This document shows, piece by piece, positions 27,150 through 36,480 of a stretch of 64,000 bases of DNA; the stretch's first letter is position 1, and every line of letters begins with the position of its first letter. Location: contig NZ_FPBH01000018.1 of NCBI RefSeq assembly GCF_900116445.1, positions 62,001 to 126,000 of the forward strand, in the 5' to 3' direction. The notes under the pieces were generated by a model. That model had not been told where the DNA came from, searched no databases, and saw only the letters and a program-made list of their open reading frames with translations. The translations under genes and the position numbers were made by a program. The DNA is from Paraburkholderia aspalathi (GTDB lineage Bacteria; Pseudomonadota; Gammaproteobacteria; Burkholderiales; Burkholderiaceae).

Positions 27150-29557
27150 CGCGTTGCCGCCGTGCCGGCAGCGGCTGTACTGCCGCACGTCAACGGTCCG
27201 AGCGTCGGCAGCGAGCCGTCGGCCGGACGCTGGTAGGCGAACTCGACGCTGCAATGGGTGGAGCCGGTGTCGATCTCGAGATGATTGTCGCGCTGCAGAT
27301 TCTCGATGAAGGTCAGGCCGTCGTAGCCGACGATCGTATCGCCCCCGCTTTCGACGTGATGCACGCGTGTGCCCGGTGGTAGCAGCTTGCTGTCGGCGCC
27401 GCGCAGAATCACCGAAGCAGCGCTGTAGCGCGTCACGGGAAAATTCGCCAGCACTCCCGTGAGCGACTTCGGTACGAGATCCATGGAGGTCGTGGCGATG
27501 CGCGCATCGGCGGGCATGTTCATGCTGTCGATCGCGACCTGGTTGTGCTGGTACGCGTTCAGGTCCGGTATCAGCAGATGGCCGTTGCGGTCGGTCGTGC
27601 CGATCACGCGATTTTCGTGCAGCACCGGCACGCCCGCGACGCCGTCGGTGGAGACTAGCGCAAAGCCGTCGTCGATACGCCGCGCCGGCTGGATGCTGTG
27701 ATCCATCAGCACAATCGCGCCGCTTACGTCGAGCGAGGCATTCGCATGCCGGTCGACGTCCTGCGCGAGCGCGGTCACCTCGCCGTAGTTGCTGAGATAC
27801 TGCGCCTGCGCCTGACGGTACGGCACCGCGCCCGAGCCGCCCGCCTGCACGCCCCAACCCCAGCCGCCGGCATAGTCGGGCGGGCGCTGCGCGTTGAGGT
27901 TGTAGGTGGACTGGCCATTCTGACGGCCGACACTGGCATTGATCGCGGTGTTGTTGCCGAGACCGAAGCTCGCAGTCAGAAATACGCCTTGCGCGTTGTG
28001 CTGCAGAAAGTCCTTGTAAGTGCTGAGCGTGAGCGACGCCAGATTGCCGAAGTTCAGCGTGTACGAGAGCGAGCCGATCCGCGAGGCAGGAATGCCCGGG
28101 AAACGGTAGCCGATATAGCTGACCGACACAGTCTGGCGGCTGAAGAATGGCAGCGCCAGCGTCACGCGGTCGGTCGCGGTGGGCACCGGCGTGCCGTCGC
28201 GCGCGGCCAGGTCGCCGTAGTTGCCGTAGGCACGCAATGTTTGCGCATCGATCGAGAAGTGCGGTTCGATCAGTTGATAGCCGAGACCGAGTTGGGTGCC
28301 GGTCAGCTTGCCGGCGCTCGCGGACAGTGAGCCGTTGATCACGCCGGCCATGCCCATGCGCACCAGTGCGCCGGCACCCGCATTGACGAGGCCGCCGGTG
28401 GCTTCGGCATGTCCTTCGAGTGTCAGCGTGTCGCTCATGCCGCGCCGTGCTGTGGCGCTGACCGCCGGGCGCGGATCGTAGGAAAACGAATCGATGCCGT
28501 ACGCGCGGCGCAGAAATCCCGCTTCGAACGAATAGCTCGACAGCCCCGCTGCCAGCATACGCGTATCGACGTAGAGCGGCAGCGAAGTCGAAATGGTGCG
28601 GCCGAGCGCGTCGTGCGTAATGACCGTTGCCACGCCCGCGCCGGTGATGCCCGGCACGTTGTTGACGATGAACGGCCCGCTTGGCACATTGCCGCTGAAT
28701 TGCCGCACGTTGTTGATGTACAGATCCACCGCAGACGGCACGACGGCCGTGCCCGAGAGCGCCGGCACCGGAAACGTCACGAGGTCGGGACGCAGCGCGA
28801 AGTTGCTGCGCCACTGGAAGCCGCCGATGCGGATCGAACGGCTCCAGTCGAGCGAGGACGAAATGGTGTCGCCGAACTGCGTGGTGCTGAGCGTGGCCGG
28901 ATTCGAGGTGCTCCACGCGGTGTCGTAGCGCACGTAGCGATGCAGATCGCGGTATAGATACGCGATACCGGTATTGCTCAGTACACCGGACGGGTCGAAG
29001 TAGCGCTCCTCGCTCCACAGGGCGAACTGCGCATTGGTGTCCGTTTGCGCGAACGCGTCGTAGTTGATCAGAAAGCCGCGCGATGCGGCGGCGTTCGGCG
29101 TTTGCGCTAACTCGCGCGTATCGAAGGTGTACGGCTTGCGGATCGCGTCGGGCACCTGCAGATCGATGGTCTGGAGCGACGCGTCGTATTTGTAGCGCAG
29201 GCCCGGGATCTGGTCGAGTTCGATCGATGCGGTGTCGGCGGCGCCGAGCTTGTCGGTGGCAATGCCGATTTCGCTCAGGTCTTTCCCCGTGGCGCTGAGC
29301 CGGCCGCCGACGTCGCGAAAGTGCGCGATCAACGAGGTGCGCTGGCCGTTGAGCATGACTTCAAGATACAGATCACGGCCTGCCGCGACGTCCGGCGCGG
29401 TCTTCGCCGCGATACGCTCGGCAGAGGCCTGACCGGAGGCTGGCGGCGCCATCGCTTGCGCGCCCGCCCGATTCACGCTCAGCAAGTTCAGCGTTGCCGC
29501 GAGCGTGACGGCATGCAGTCTCCATCCATGGCGTATTCGCCGTCGTGTCATTCTCAT
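27146..29557 (-). CDS. Outer-membrane usher of a Csu-type pilus
   Basis: An 803-residue usher, shorter than classical FimD types, as expected for the archaic chaperone-usher class. It has a signal peptide, then an N-terminal periplasmic domain (DLYLEVMLNGQRTSLIAHF), the long beta-barrel (GNVPSGPFIVNNVPGITGAGVATVITHDALGR is the plug-region signature) and a C-terminal domain rich in beta strands. It threads subunits across the outer membrane. ATG at 29557, with an alternative at 29551. The stop overlaps the tip gene start. Confidence 0.92.
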   Translation of the reverse strand: MRMTRRRIRHGWRLHAVTLAATLNLLSVNRAGAQAMAPPASGQASAERIAAKTAPDVAAGRDLYLEVMLNGQRTSLIAHFRDVGGRLSATGKDLSEIGIATDKLGAADTASIELDQIPGLRYKYDASLQTIDLQVPDAIRKPYTFDTRELAQTPNAAASRGFLINYDAFAQTDTNAQFALWSEERYFDPSGVLSNTGIAYLYRDLHRYVRYDTAWSTSNPATLSTTQFGDTISSSLDWSRSIRIGGFQWRSNFALRPDLVTFPVPALSGTAVVPSAVDLYINNVRQFSGNVPSGPFIVNNVPGITGAGVATVITHDALGRTISTSLPLYVDTRMLAAGLSSYSFEAGFLRRAYGIDSFSYDPRPAVSATARRGMSDTLTLEGHAEATGGLVNAGAGALVRMGMAGVINGSLSASAGKLTGTQLGLGYQLIEPHFSIDAQTLRAYGNYGDLAARDGTPVPTATDRVTLALPFFSRQTVSVSYIGYRFPGIPASRIGSLSYTLNFGNLASLTLSTYKDFLQHNAQGVFLTASFGLGNNTAINASVGRQNGQSTYNLNAQRPPDYAGGWGWGVQAGGSGAVPYRQAQAQYLSNYGEVTALAQDVDRHANASLDVSGAIVLMDHSIQPARRIDDGFALVSTDGVAGVPVLHENRVIGTTDRNGHLLIPDLNAYQHNQVAIDSMNMPADARIATTSMDLVPKSLTGVLANFPVTRYSAASVILRGADSKLLPPGTRVHHVESGGDTIVGYDGLTFIENLQRDNHLEIDTGSTHCSVEFAYQRPADGSLPTLGPLTCGSTAAAGTAATR

Positions 29558-29666
29558 TGATTGCGTGGCGGTGCATCATGTGTGTTCCTGGCGACCCCGG
29601 CGCGATCTTGATCGGCCTTGCGTGCCTTTCGTCAGCACGTGTGTCGGCCCTTGAACCCTCGTGTGT

Positions 29667-30473
29667 TCACTCGACATTCACCGTCGCTTCAGCCGGCAGC
29701 GAATTGACCGCGGCACGTACCTTCAGTGGACCGTTCTGGGCGGCGTTGTCCGGCAGCGTGACCGGCCAGTGGCGTTCGCGGCCGGCCAGCGCGTAGCCAA
29801 GCAATCCTTTGTTGATCACGTAGGCGTTTCCTGCGTTGTCGATCAATTGCACGGCGGCGATCTGCGCGCGCTTTTTGCCCGCGTTGTCGACGCGCAGCAG
29901 CCAGCCTTGCGCGCCGCGTGACAGATGCCACGACAGCTTCGGCTGACCGATGTCGACGGACGGCTCGACGAACACCGGCACCGAGTAGCGCAGACGGATC
30001 GTCACGCCGCTGGTGGGCGCGGCATCAGGCTCGGGCAACTCGTCGATCAGCACGCGGTAGCCCTGTTCAGCATTCGATGGCTGCGCAGTCGTGCGCACCA
30101 GCCTCACCAACTGATCGGCATGCGCGCCGATCTGGATCAGCGGTGGGCTTGCGACCAGATCCTGAGTGGGCGTGAGCGTGTCTTCGCCGCTTGCCTGATC
30201 CCAGCGGAACACGCGAACCTGGCCGAACAGCGGCTTCTCGCCGGGGTTCTTCAACGTGATGCCGGTCGCGTTGGCATCCGCCGACATGTCGACCATCACC
30301 GGCGAAATTTGCAGCGTCGCGGCCTGCGTGGGTGGGGCCGTCAGACACCATGCGAATGCGCTCGCCGTCAGCAGGCGAAGAGGTCCGTTTATGGCGCCCG
30401 CGACGCGCGTGTTTGCAGACCACGCCCTTGCGAATCGCGTCGGTGCAGACCGCGTCCTTACTGACCGTATCAA
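29667..30473 (-). CDS. Periplasmic pilus chaperone (PapD-like, Csu type)
   Basis: A 268-residue chaperone with two Ig-like domains: ATLQISPVMVDMSADANATGITLKNPGEKPLFGQVRVFRW, the conserved basic strand LVRLVRTTAQ, and YRVLIDELP before the second domain. It delivers subunits to the usher. The first about 50 residues are long and basic before a hydrophobic core (LLTASAFAWCLTAPPTQAA), so the signal peptide is unusual. The only start is TTG at 30473, overlapping the subunit stop TGA. This suggests coupling, but the true start is uncertain. Confidence 0.88.
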   Translation of the reverse strand: MIRSVRTRSAPTRFARAWSANTRVAGAINGPLRLLTASAFAWCLTAPPTQAATLQISPVMVDMSADANATGITLKNPGEKPLFGQVRVFRWDQASGEDTLTPTQDLVASPPLIQIGAHADQLVRLVRTTAQPSNAEQGYRVLIDELPEPDAAPTSGVTIRLRYSVPVFVEPSVDIGQPKLSWHLSRGAQGWLLRVDNAGKKRAQIAAVQLIDNAGNAYVINKGLLGYALAGRERHWPVTLPDNAAQNGPLKVRAAVNSLPAEATVNVE

Positions 30474-30994
30474 AAGTAGACCGTGGCAGTGATGGTGGTC
30501 TGATAGGTGTCAGGTTTCGGGGTAGTCTGCGCCGGCACCTGGCCGTACACGACAATCGATTGCGCCGAGCCAGTGCCGGTGCCGCTGGCTGTGTTGGTGC
30601 CTTGCGTGTTGCCCCACAGGGTCGTATGGCCCGCATCCTGATACAGCTGGAACCCGACGGTGGTGGCGGTATTGCCGGTGGCCGTGCCGGCCATCAAACG
30701 GCTCGTTACGGTGGAGCCGGTGACCGTGCCGGCGTCGAGCCCGACGTTGTACGGCGTGGTGTTGGTGCAGGTCACGGCGACCGTGGTCTGCTGGTTGATC
30801 GCGGTGCCGAGCACACCGTTGCTGCCGAAGTTCAGCGGGTTGGCGCTGATCGAGCAGTTGGCGTTCAGCGTGAGCGTGACGGTGAAGGTGGTGACGGCGG
30901 TGCCGTTCGAATAGGTGGCGGCGCGCGCGAGCTGTAGAGGCAAACCGAACATCAAAGCGACGATGAGGCTGGACGACAGCAGTTTTTGTTTCAT
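30470..30994 (-). CDS. Spore coat U domain pilus subunit
   Basis: A 174-residue secreted protein, first gene of the operon and likely the major subunit. A signal peptide of about 27 residues (MKQKLLSSSLIVALMFGLPLQLARA) is followed by a single SCPU domain: LNANCSISANPLNFG, TVAVTCTNTTPYNVGLDAG, SRLMAG, VGFQLYQDAGHTTLWG, VVYGQVPAQTTPKPD and the closing ITATVYF. Start at 30994 is chosen over 31033 because the signal peptide begins there. Its stop overlaps the chaperone TTG. Confidence 0.85.
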   Translation of the reverse strand: MKQKLLSSSLIVALMFGLPLQLARAATYSNGTAVTTFTVTLTLNANCSISANPLNFGSNGVLGTAINQQTTVAVTCTNTTPYNVGLDAGTVTGSTVTSRLMAGTATGNTATTVGFQLYQDAGHTTLWGNTQGTNTASGTGTGSAQSIVVYGQVPAQTTPKPDTYQTTITATVYF

Positions 30995-31039
30995 TACGAG
31001 ACCTCGCAAACCGACAGGACGCGGATTTTCCAATTGCGC

Positions 31040-31440
31040 GGGCAGTTTGAAATTTCACTGGCTAGATTGTCGGTCTATTTGCCGGATATTTCAGTGGAGC
31101 GTAATTGTGTTATGCAATGACCATCGCAATTGATGAAATTAAGTCTACACCAGACTTTCTTCATAATACAAATTGTTGTGTTGGGAAATTTATTCGAAAT
31201 ATCTGGCGTGGGCAGTGTGGGCGAAGCAGGGAAATTGAGGAATTAGGAAATTATTTCTATGTGCAGGTTCGGGAAAATACCTAATTCAGGTAGTTTTTTC
31301 TAATAAATGCGAATATTTTTTGATGTGCGGAATTTGCATGATTGTGTGCGTTGAGTAGCCTATTTAATGCCAATTGACTTATTTGAAATTCGCGCGATTA
31401 AATCTCCGGCTGGTGTAAATGTCACGCAATGTTAATTATT
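31040..31440. promoter_or_regulatory. AT-rich control region upstream of the csu-like operon
   Basis: About 400 bp that is strikingly AT-rich in a GC-rich genome, with many A/T runs (AATTAGGAAATTATTT, TTTTTTCTAATAAATG, ATTTTTTGATG). No gene is supported in it. It lies between the operon start (leftward) and the end of the MFS gene, so it should hold the operon promoter. Such regions are typical targets of H-NS/MvaT-type silencers. No single promoter could be fixed; TATTAT at about 31163-31168 on the minus strand is one candidate -10. Confidence 0.5.
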
Positions 31441-31465
31441 GCTTTCAGTCAGCGCGTGCGCGGCG

Positions 31466-32695
31466 TCATTCGCCAAGCGCGAGCACGCGCTTGCGCCGCA
31501 ACAGCGCCGAGCCGATCGACACCGTCACGCCGATGCAGCCCATCGCGACCGAAAGCGCCACGATCAGCAGGCCGGTTTGTGCCCGTGCGGAAAACACACC
31601 GACCAGCAAGCCCGCGAGTGGTTGCGTCATGTTGTTCAACAGGATCACCACGCCGGTTGTCTTGCCGTAGTCCTCGGGCGGAATGATTTTCTGCCGTGCG
31701 CTTCGGATGTAGACGTTGAACATCTTGTCGAAGCCGACAATCAGCAGGAAGCCGAGCGCATAGCCCCAGGGCGCGGCACTCGCGCCGGCGATCACGCCGC
31801 CGGCACAGATTGAAATGAACGCGACCCGGCCGAGTGTCTGCGCAGGCCAGGCGTTGCGTGCGATCGTCAGGAGAATCAACACCGTCGCCACGGCGCCGGC
31901 GGTTTGCAGGCCGGCATAGTAACGGTTCGATTGTGCGTGAAAGCCGGTCACCATCGCGGCGGATGTCGCGAGCGTCACGCCAATCACCAGGTTTTCGGCG
32001 GCGGCGAGCAGCACGACTTTTTTCAGACCGGGCAGCATCAGCACATGGCGCAACGCGATGCGCAGGGGCATCGTCCAGTGACCGGGTGCAGCGGGAGGTG
32101 GATCGCCGGCGCGGAAACCGCTGGTGTGTTGCCACAGCAGCAGTGCCCCATCGGCAAACAGAAACAGCACGCCCGTTGCGCCGACCACCCACTCCCAGCG
32201 CCACAAACCGAGCAGCAGTGCGGCCAGCATCGGGCCGAGTACGAAACCCAACTGGTCGGCCAACTGCGAGTAGGCGAGGACACGCTGGAATTGCTGTGTG
32301 CTGAAGATTTGCGGCAGCATCACTTCGCGTGCGACCAATCCTTGGCTCGTGAGTACACCGCACAAGGCCGACAGCGCGATCAACCAGCCGATGCCGCCAA
32401 ACAGCACATACGCCAGCACGCCACCGAAACACACCAGTGCCCGTACGGTCTGGCTCACGCGCATCAGCTTGAGCGGCGAGATGCGGTCGCATAAGGCGCC
32501 GAAGAAAGGAAAGACCAGGTAGCGCGGCAGGGTTTCGATAAAAAACGCGAGACCTGACCACGAGACCTGGTGCGTCGTCTGAAACACAACGAGTGGAACG
32601 AGGAACAGCAGGACCTGATCGGCGAGACGCGCGACAAACAGCGAGCAGAAGAAAGCCTGATGGTTGACGCGCACCGTTAATGTCCCGCCGTTCAT
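31466..32695 (-). CDS. MFS transporter, EntS-like exporter group
   Basis: A 409-residue inner-membrane protein with about 12 transmembrane helices. The conserved cytoplasmic loop between TM2 and TM3 reads GALCDRISPLKLMRVSQ, in place of the usual GxxxDRxGRR. The N-terminal half, with LVAREVMLPQIFSTQQFQR between TM4 and TM5, resembles the family that includes the enterobactin exporter EntS. The substrate is unknown. No siderophore genes are nearby. It ends at the AT-rich region. Confidence 0.85.
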   Translation of the reverse strand: MNGGTLTVRVNHQAFFCSLFVARLADQVLLFLVPLVVFQTTHQVSWSGLAFFIETLPRYLVFPFFGALCDRISPLKLMRVSQTVRALVCFGGVLAYVLFGGIGWLIALSALCGVLTSQGLVAREVMLPQIFSTQQFQRVLAYSQLADQLGFVLGPMLAALLLGLWRWEWVVGATGVLFLFADGALLLWQHTSGFRAGDPPPAAPGHWTMPLRIALRHVLMLPGLKKVVLLAAAENLVIGVTLATSAAMVTGFHAQSNRYYAGLQTAGAVATVLILLTIARNAWPAQTLGRVAFISICAGGVIAGASAAPWGYALGFLLIVGFDKMFNVYIRSARQKIIPPEDYGKTTGVVILLNNMTQPLAGLLVGVFSARAQTGLLIVALSVAMGCIGVTVSIGSALLRRKRVLALGE

Positions 32696-32735
32696 GGGTC
32701 GAGACCGATCCTATCAAAGATCGAAGGGCCGCAAC

Positions 32736-33221
32736 TTATTGCTTGCCGCACTCCGCGCCTTGCATCCCCTGCATGCCTTCCTGAATCTGTTCCGGCGTCA
32801 GGTCGCGCTTGTGTGTGGCGAGCGACCAGCTGTGGCCGAACGGGTCCTTCAACTGACCGTAGCGGTCGCCCCAGAACATGTCGGCAGGCGGCATGACGAC
32901 GGTCGCGCCGGCCTCGACGGCCTGCTTGAAACTGGCGTCGACATCCTCGACGTAGTAGTGAATCGTGACCGGCGTGCCTTTCAGTGCGTTCGGGCCCAGC
33001 GCGTTGTGGTCGGGCCATTCGTCGGTCAGCATCAGCATGGAGTCGCCGATCTTCAGGCTGGCGTGCATCACTTTGCCGCCGGGACCGGGCAGACGGTGTT
33101 GCTCGACGGCGTTGAAAGCCTTGATATAGAACGCGATGGCTTCCGCGGCGTTGGCGCAAATCAGATACGGGGTAAGCGAGTGCATCCCGTCCGGGATCGG
33201 TTTGACAGCAGGGCTGGACAT
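32736..33221 (-). CDS. VOC family (glyoxalase/PhnB-like) protein
   Basis: A 161-residue protein of the vicinal-oxygen-chelate fold, PhnB subgroup. It has LTPYLICANAAEAIAFYIKAFNA, VMHASLKIGDSMLMLTDE and the second repeat VTIHYYVEDVDASFKQAVEAGATVVMPPADMFWGDRYGQLKDPFGHSW. The His and Glu-like positions of metal binding are partly present. The reaction is not predictable. AAGGAG 8 nt before the ATG at 33221 fixes the start. The C-terminus is a Gln/Gly-rich tail. Confidence 0.9.
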   Translation of the reverse strand: MSSPAVKPIPDGMHSLTPYLICANAAEAIAFYIKAFNAVEQHRLPGPGGKVMHASLKIGDSMLMLTDEWPDHNALGPNALKGTPVTIHYYVEDVDASFKQAVEAGATVVMPPADMFWGDRYGQLKDPFGHSWSLATHKRDLTPEQIQEGMQGMQGAECGKQ

Positions 33222-33370
33222 GACGGCGACTCCTTGAATTAACAGGTTCGTGAGTTGAAAGACCGGCTGCGCGAGCCAGGCCTTCAACGTTACGACGAGT
33301 GGATCACCGTCGAATCGACACTCCGGGAAAAATATTTTTTGAGCACGCCCGTGCGGTGCGGTGCGATGAG

Positions 33371-35011
33371 TCAGCCGGCCGGATTGTCGTCGTCCGGCGG
33401 TGCGGCGGGTGAGGAAGGGGTCGCCGGCGTCGCCGCGCCGCCGCCCGGCGCGCCGAGAATGCTGATCTGGAACGTCGGCGTGGCCGCGAGCGATTGCAAG
33501 GTCGCGTCTTCCGGGATGTGCTCGAACAGCGGCAGGATCACCGAGCCGCCGATCACCGCGCGCCGGCTATTGTCGGCCGGACGCAAGCCCCACACGTCCT
33601 GGTAGACCACCGGCACGGCCATGCCGTTGCGGGTCGTGTTGCCGATGTACAGCATCACATGCCCTCCAATGTAAATCAGCGTGCGTAGCGGTTCACCATG
33701 CTGGGCGAGGTAGTCGAGCCGTTGCGCCGGCGTCGACGCGGATAGATCGATCATGCGTCCGGCGCTCATCTGCGTCGACGAATGGCGCGGCAGCCACACG
33801 CCGAACGCCGCGAAGATGCTTTGCAGGTCCGACGAACAGTCGTTGTAGAGGCCGCTATTGCCCCAGCCGTACGGCCGGCCGATCAGCGTTTTCATCAGCA
33901 TTGCCAGATGCCGCGGGGTGGCGGCGAGTGGCGTCGGAGCGATCTGGGCATCGCTCAGTTGGGCGGTGCGGATGATCGCGTGGCCGTCCACATCGCGGGC
34001 CGGGACGAGGAGTTTGCGTGCGGCGGTGGCGCTGGCAGCTTCGCTCGCGGGTTTATTTGCCTGAGGTGCCAGCCGCATGGCGTTGTCCGGGGCGAGCGGC
34101 AGCAGCGTACCGGCGGGCGCGTCGAAACGGAACACACCGCGGCTGTCGCGCACCGGCGCTGAGGCGACTATCACGGCGCCCAGAGACTTCGCGGTGGCGG
34201 CGCGCCACGTGTCGACGAAGGCGTCGTCAGTCAGGCCGACGCCTTCTGTGCGCACCCAGCCTTGCACGTCGGGCGTCTGCACGTAGCGCCACGCGCCGTC
34301 GACGCTGCTGCCCAGCACATACAGCGGCGTGCCAGGGCGGACGGCGGAGATCTGCAGGTTGTCGAACGGATAGCCTTCGCCGGCGAGGTGGTGATCGTAG
34401 AACGACGGGTCCGTGGTTGGCAGTTCGCGCACCATCAGGTTGCCGGTGGCGATCGCGCGGCGCTCGGGCTGGTAGACGGCCTTCTGCGTGAACTGGCCGA
34501 CGTCCATGTTTTGCGCAATGGCGTCGATCCATGCCTTATCGTGCGGACGGAAATTCTCGCCGTAGCCGAGCGCCGCACCGCTCTTGCCGGTGTTGTCGAA
34601 CTTGTCGATGCGGCGCTGCTGCAGCGCGACAATGTCCGCGCCTTGCTGGCGATAGACGCGCATCGCCACGTAAGCGGAATTCCATGGCGACGGCGCGCTC
34701 GTGCCGGTGCCGAAATAGCGCGCGTAGAGGGCGCTGAAGTGTGCCTGCTGATCTGCCGGACTCAGGAACGGCTGGTCGTAGCCGAGGTTATCCGGTTCGA
34801 GCCAGTGGTCGACGTTCTGGTCGTAGTTGGCGATCGGGAACAGTGCGACGGTGTCGACGCTGGTATGGGCATCTCGGGTCGGCGCTGGATTGCTGCAGGC
34901 GGCGAAGGTAGCGGCGGCTGCGAGCGCGGCGCATAGCGTGGCGGCGCGGCGGGCGTGCGGCAAGCGGGCGGCGAGGCATGCGGCAAAGCGGGGCAGAACA
35001 GCGACAGGCAT
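33371..35011 (-). CDS. NlpC/P60 peptidoglycan hydrolase lipoprotein with SH3 domain
   Basis: A 546-residue envelope protein. The N-terminus has an unusually long basic stretch, then a hydrophobic segment and lipobox TFAAC (near residue 39). A middle region carries SH3-type strands (AVRPGTPLYVLGSSVDGAWRYVQTPDVQGWVRTEGVGL). The NlpC/P60 catalytic part holds the nucleophile in GRPYGWGNSGLYNDCSSDLQSIF and His in GGHVMLYIG. The C-terminal tail is Pro/Ala/Asp-rich. It probably cleaves stem peptides of peptidoglycan. ATG at 35011. Confidence 0.87.
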   Translation of the reverse strand: MPVAVLPRFAACLAARLPHARRAATLCAALAAAATFAACSNPAPTRDAHTSVDTVALFPIANYDQNVDHWLEPDNLGYDQPFLSPADQQAHFSALYARYFGTGTSAPSPWNSAYVAMRVYRQQGADIVALQQRRIDKFDNTGKSGAALGYGENFRPHDKAWIDAIAQNMDVGQFTQKAVYQPERRAIATGNLMVRELPTTDPSFYDHHLAGEGYPFDNLQISAVRPGTPLYVLGSSVDGAWRYVQTPDVQGWVRTEGVGLTDDAFVDTWRAATAKSLGAVIVASAPVRDSRGVFRFDAPAGTLLPLAPDNAMRLAPQANKPASEAASATAARKLLVPARDVDGHAIIRTAQLSDAQIAPTPLAATPRHLAMLMKTLIGRPYGWGNSGLYNDCSSDLQSIFAAFGVWLPRHSSTQMSAGRMIDLSASTPAQRLDYLAQHGEPLRTLIYIGGHVMLYIGNTTRNGMAVPVVYQDVWGLRPADNSRRAVIGGSVILPLFEHIPEDATLQSLAATPTFQISILGAPGGGAATPATPSSPAAPPDDDNPAG

Positions 35012-35244
35012 GGAGTTCGACGGTGATGGTCCAAGGGCCCGATGATACGGTGTCGCGCGGTGGCCGCGGCGCTATGAGTGTATTTACACAACGTTTATGT
35101 GGTTTCATTGGGGTTCGAATCGTCAATAGCGGCTGTGCCATACCGCACTTCACGTGCGAGCGACCACACATGCCGGGCGTTTCCTTACACTCGACACATT
35201 GCCTCGAAGCGTCTTTCACGAGGCTCCACAACCAGGAGAACAAC

Positions 35245-35667
35245 ATGCAAACCAGCGCACGCAATCAATTCGCCGGCGAAGTCGCCGAAGTCAAACACGG
35301 TGCCGTGAACGACGAAGTCACGTTGCGCACCCCGGACGGTCTCGAGATCGTCGCAATCATTACGCACGGCAGTGCGACGTCGCTCGGCCTCGCTGCCGGC
35401 AAGAAAGCTTTTGCGCTGGTCAAAGCGTCGTCGGTGATCGTGATGGTCGACGTCGCGAAGAGCCAGGTGTCGGCGCGCAATTGCATCGCAGGTACGGTGT
35501 CGGCAGTGACCAAGGGCGCGGTGAATTCGGAAGTGACCATCAGCGCGGGCGGCGCGCAGATCGCCGCGATCATCACCAATGAAAGCGTCGACCGCCTCGG
35601 CCTCGCGAGCGGTAAGGCGGCGACGGCGATCTTCAAGGCATCGAGCGTGATCATCGGCGTCGAATGA
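35245..35667 (+). CDS. Di-Mop molybdate-binding protein (molbindin)
   Basis: A 140-residue cytoplasmic protein made of two Mop/TOBE repeats. SARNQFAGEVAEVKHGAVNDEVTL...ALVKASSVIVMV is the first and SARNCIAGTVSAVTKGAVNSEVTI...AIFKASSVIIGVE is the second. The repeats are near-identical in pattern and each includes a K-A-S-S-V-I motif. Such proteins store or buffer molybdate and tungstate. GGAG in ACCAGGAGAACAAC precedes the ATG at 35245; the frame upstream to 34978 is not conserved. No mod transporter gene is nearby. Confidence 0.92.
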   Translation: MQTSARNQFAGEVAEVKHGAVNDEVTLRTPDGLEIVAIITHGSATSLGLAAGKKAFALVKASSVIVMVDVAKSQVSARNCIAGTVSAVTKGAVNSEVTISAGGAQIAAIITNESVDRLGLASGKAATAIFKASSVIIGVE

Positions 35668-35846
35668 CGATCGATGCATGGCGTTGTTTGCAGGCTTGAC
35701 GTCTGGACAACGCTTTATCAGGGCGCTCGTGGATCGAACGGAAAGAGGGCAGCATGCGCAGCGCGGCGTGCCGTGAAGGAAACGGCGGCTTGATTTACAC
35801 TGCACGCCTCGCTCTTCCTCTTTCCGCTTTCATTACGGACGCCGTC

Positions 35847-36347
35847 ATGTTCGAAGTCTCCTCCGCCTCGCATCTCCCCAAAGCCGCGCAATACGAAGAA
35901 CTGGTCGCCCAGGCGCGCGCGCTGCTCGCCGGCGAAACCGACTGGATCGCCAACGCCGCGAATTTCTCCGCGTTCGTGTTCCATTCCCTGAGCGATCTGA
36001 ACTGGGCCGGCTTCTACTTCCACGACGGCCGCGAACTGGTGGTCGGACCTTTCCAGGGCAAGCCCGCTTGCGTGCGCATCGCGCTCGGCAAGGGCGTGTG
36101 CGGCACGGCGGCGCAAACCCGTCAGACGCAAGTGGTGCGCGACGTGCATGAATTCCCCGGTCATATCGCCTGCGATTCGGCGTCGCAATCGGAAATCGTC
36201 GTGCCGCTGGTGGCGCCGGATGGCACGCTGATTGGCGTGTGGGATGTCGACAGCCCGGTCGTCGCGCGCTTCGATGAAGAAGACGCGAAGGGTATGGAAG
36301 CACTGTGCGCGGTGTTTATCGAAGCCGCGCTGCCGCGCGCAGCCTAA
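35847..36347 (+). CDS. msrC: Free methionine-R-sulfoxide reductase (GAF domain)
   Basis: A 166-residue GAF-domain enzyme that reduces free Met-R-O. It shows the three conserved Cys of the family, one in GKPACVRIALGKGVCGTA (two Cys) and one in HIACDSASQSE, plus NWAGFYF and GVWDVDSP. The length is the family norm. Start at 35847 (MFEVSSA) fits homologues; the upstream frame to 35754 does not. It stands alone, 134 bp before the Rieske gene. Confidence 0.92.
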   Translation: MFEVSSASHLPKAAQYEELVAQARALLAGETDWIANAANFSAFVFHSLSDLNWAGFYFHDGRELVVGPFQGKPACVRIALGKGVCGTAAQTRQTQVVRDVHEFPGHIACDSASQSEIVVPLVAPDGTLIGVWDVDSPVVARFDEEDAKGMEALCAVFIEAALPRAA

Positions 36348-36480
36348 GCGTTTCAGGCGGCGCTGATCCACTGGTGCGGTGGCACCCTATGCATTTTCAT
36401 ACATAGACTAGATGCATTTCAGGGGATGGGTCGGCGGACCTCATCCCGCTATCGTTCTCTCCACGCGTTCAGGAAAACAC

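Noticed and set aside
26193-29018. A 941-codon open frame on the minus strand spanning the tip protein and much of the usher
   Set aside because: Only the last 319 codons are the tip gene, with its own ATG and signal peptide at 27149. The upstream part overlaps the usher in another frame and is Arg/His-rich, typical of a GC-driven shadow.
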